NCBI GenBank assembly: GCA_947630775.1
Contig: CANRIY010000114.1
Span: 1-5,248 of the forward strand
Length of the DNA stretch: 5,248 bases
Direction: 5' to 3'
From: an uncultured Clostridia bacterium
Lineage (GTDB): Bacteria; Bacillota; Clostridia; Christensenellales; Borkfalkiaceae
Part shown: positions 4,652 to 5,248 of the stretch, piece after piece
How the letters are laid out: every line of letters starts with the position of its first letter
How positions within the stretch are numbered: the first letter of the stretch is position 1
The notes under the pieces: model-generated
Databases searched by the model: none
What the model was told of the DNA's origin: nothing
What the model saw: only the letters and a program-made list of their open reading frames with translations
Position numbers and translations under genes: made by a program

Positions 4652-4739
4652 CAAGAGTTCGGACTTCGTTCTTCGGGATCCTTCGGTCGCTGTGCTCCCT
4701 CAGGATGACGCGGAAACGGGGCTACAAGGTAAGGGTTAC

Positions 4740-5248
4740 TTAGTCTTGCATGTATTTGTCGATATATTCCTGACGGATGCGTTTGAGTTCGGACTTCGGA
4801 AGGATCTTCAAAAGTTTCCAGCCGAGGTCGAGCGTCTCTTCGATCGTTCTGTCCGTCTCGAAGCCTTGATTGACGTATTCTTTCTCGAATTCTTCCGCGA
4901 ATTTCGCATAGAGCTTATCGACGTCCGAAAGAGCCGCTTCCCCTAAGATCGCGGAAAGCTCCTTGCTCTCCTTGCCCCTTGCGTACGCCGCAAAGAGCTG
5001 GTTCATCGTGTCGGCATGGTCCTCTCTCGTCTTGCCCTTCCCGATCCCCTTATCTTTAAGACGGGAAAGAGAGGGAAGCACGTCGATCGGAGGATTCAAG
5101 CCCTTTTTATAGAGATCGCGCGAGAGGATGATCTGCCCCTCGGTGATATATCCCGTAAGGTCGGGAATGGGGTGCGTTTTATCGTCCTCGGGCATGGTGA
5201 GAATGGGGATCTGCGTGATGGAGCCCTTCGAGCCGCGGATCCTGCCCG
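4740..5248 (-). CDS. atpB: V/A-type ATP synthase subunit B, C-terminal part
   Basis: The frame is open to the right edge and gives the last 168 residues of a protein about 460 long; the start lies outside the window. It opens with GRIRGSKGSITQIPILTMPEDD, followed by THPIPDLTGYITEGQI and PPIDVLPSLSRLKDKGIG-GKTREDH. These are the signature segments of the non-catalytic B subunit of V/A-type ATPases, which alternates with catalytic A subunits in the hexameric head and contributes an arginine near the nucleotide site. The C-terminal helical bundle (about the last 95 residues, from NQLFAAYARGKE to YIDKYMQD) is complete. The internal ATG at 5195 is not the start, because conserved family sequence continues upstream of it. 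The next gene is subunit D, as usual, but after an unusually long 194-bp gap. In V-type nomenclature this gene is also called ntpB. Confidence 0.96.
   Translation of the reverse strand, partial: GRIRGSKGSITQIPILTMPEDDKTHPIPDLTGYITEGQIILSRDLYKKGLNPPIDVLPSLSRLKDKGIGKGKTREDHADTMNQLFAAYARGKESKELSAILGEAALSDVDKLYAKFAEEFEKEYVNQGFETDRTIEETLDLGWKLLKILPKSELKRIRQEYIDKYMQD

Larger units (their letters stand above)
4572..4709. repeat. Palindrome-rich intergenic element, probable dispersed repeat, between V-ATPase subunits B and D
   Basis: Within 194 bp of non-coding DNA there are three perfect inverted repeats. The first has an 11-bp stem, CCCTCCCCCTG (4585-4595) with CAGGGGGAGGG (4599-4609), and loop ACG. 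The second is the palindrome GCACGCGTGC (4620-4629). The third is a 20-bp palindrome, CCTTCCCCTC plus its complement (4632-4651). The following part (4655-4709), with CTTCGGTCGC and CCTCAGGATGAC, resembles from memory a short interspersed sequence seen between genes in many Clostridia and other bacterial genomes, often mis-annotated as small hypothetical proteins. It has no transposase and no recognisable target duplication. Only one copy lies in this window, so its repeat nature is inferred. Confidence 0.6.

Noticed and set aside
4463..4654. Small minus-strand frame reading Pro/Arg/Gly-rich sequence across the B-D spacer
   Set aside because: It is a translation of the intergenic repeat and overlaps the start of subunit D in another frame. 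Such products are typical false small proteins made from dispersed repeats.
1..5248. CRISPR array, tRNA/rRNA gene, transposase or phage gene
   Set aside because: No regularly spaced repeats, no cloverleaf or rRNA-like segment, and no integrase or transposase sequence was seen on either strand.

Overview
The window (about 54% GC by eye) carries eight protein-coding genes, all on the minus strand, so it is transcribed from right to left. Two are cut by the window edges: the V-type ATP synthase subunit B at the right and an alpha/beta hydrolase at the left. Strong Shine-Dalgarno (SD) sequences, a V/A-type ATP synthase, an FtnA-type ferritin and a compact-cysteine flavoprotein suggest an anaerobic Firmicute, probably an uncultured gut-type Clostridia member. 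That placement is inferred from gene content, not from a marker gene.

Layout in the order of transcription. (1) 5248-3919: the end of the V-type ATP synthase operon, with the subunit B C-terminus and then subunit D. They are separated by 194 bp of intergenic DNA filled with palindromes, a four-tract G-run motif on the coding strand and what looks like a dispersed repeat. Subunit D has no visible SD. (2) 3886-3368: a ferritin with the complete ferroxidase centre, 32 bp behind subunit D and with no terminator between them. (3) 3367-3247: a regulatory intergenic region with a near-consensus promoter, three copies of a 9-mer and a GATC-centred palindrome. (4) 3246-2602: an unrecognised small multi-pass membrane protein with its own promoter and a rho-independent terminator, so probably a single-gene unit. 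(5) 2499-1: a tight four-gene set with gaps of 50, 38 and 11 bp. It encodes a hexapeptide-repeat sugar O-acetyltransferase, an aldo/keto reductase, an iron-sulfur-flavoprotein-like NAD(P)H/FMN reductase and an alpha/beta hydrolase. This looks like a small-molecule redox or detoxification operon.

Most of the window is ordinary conserved-family coding sequence. The parts most worth a second look are non-coding: the G-quadruplex/hairpin-bearing leader of the SD-less subunit D gene, and the motif-rich promoter of the membrane protein. I found no convincing gene on the plus strand and no RNA gene, CRISPR array or transposase. No gene-free stretch exceeds 300 bp.
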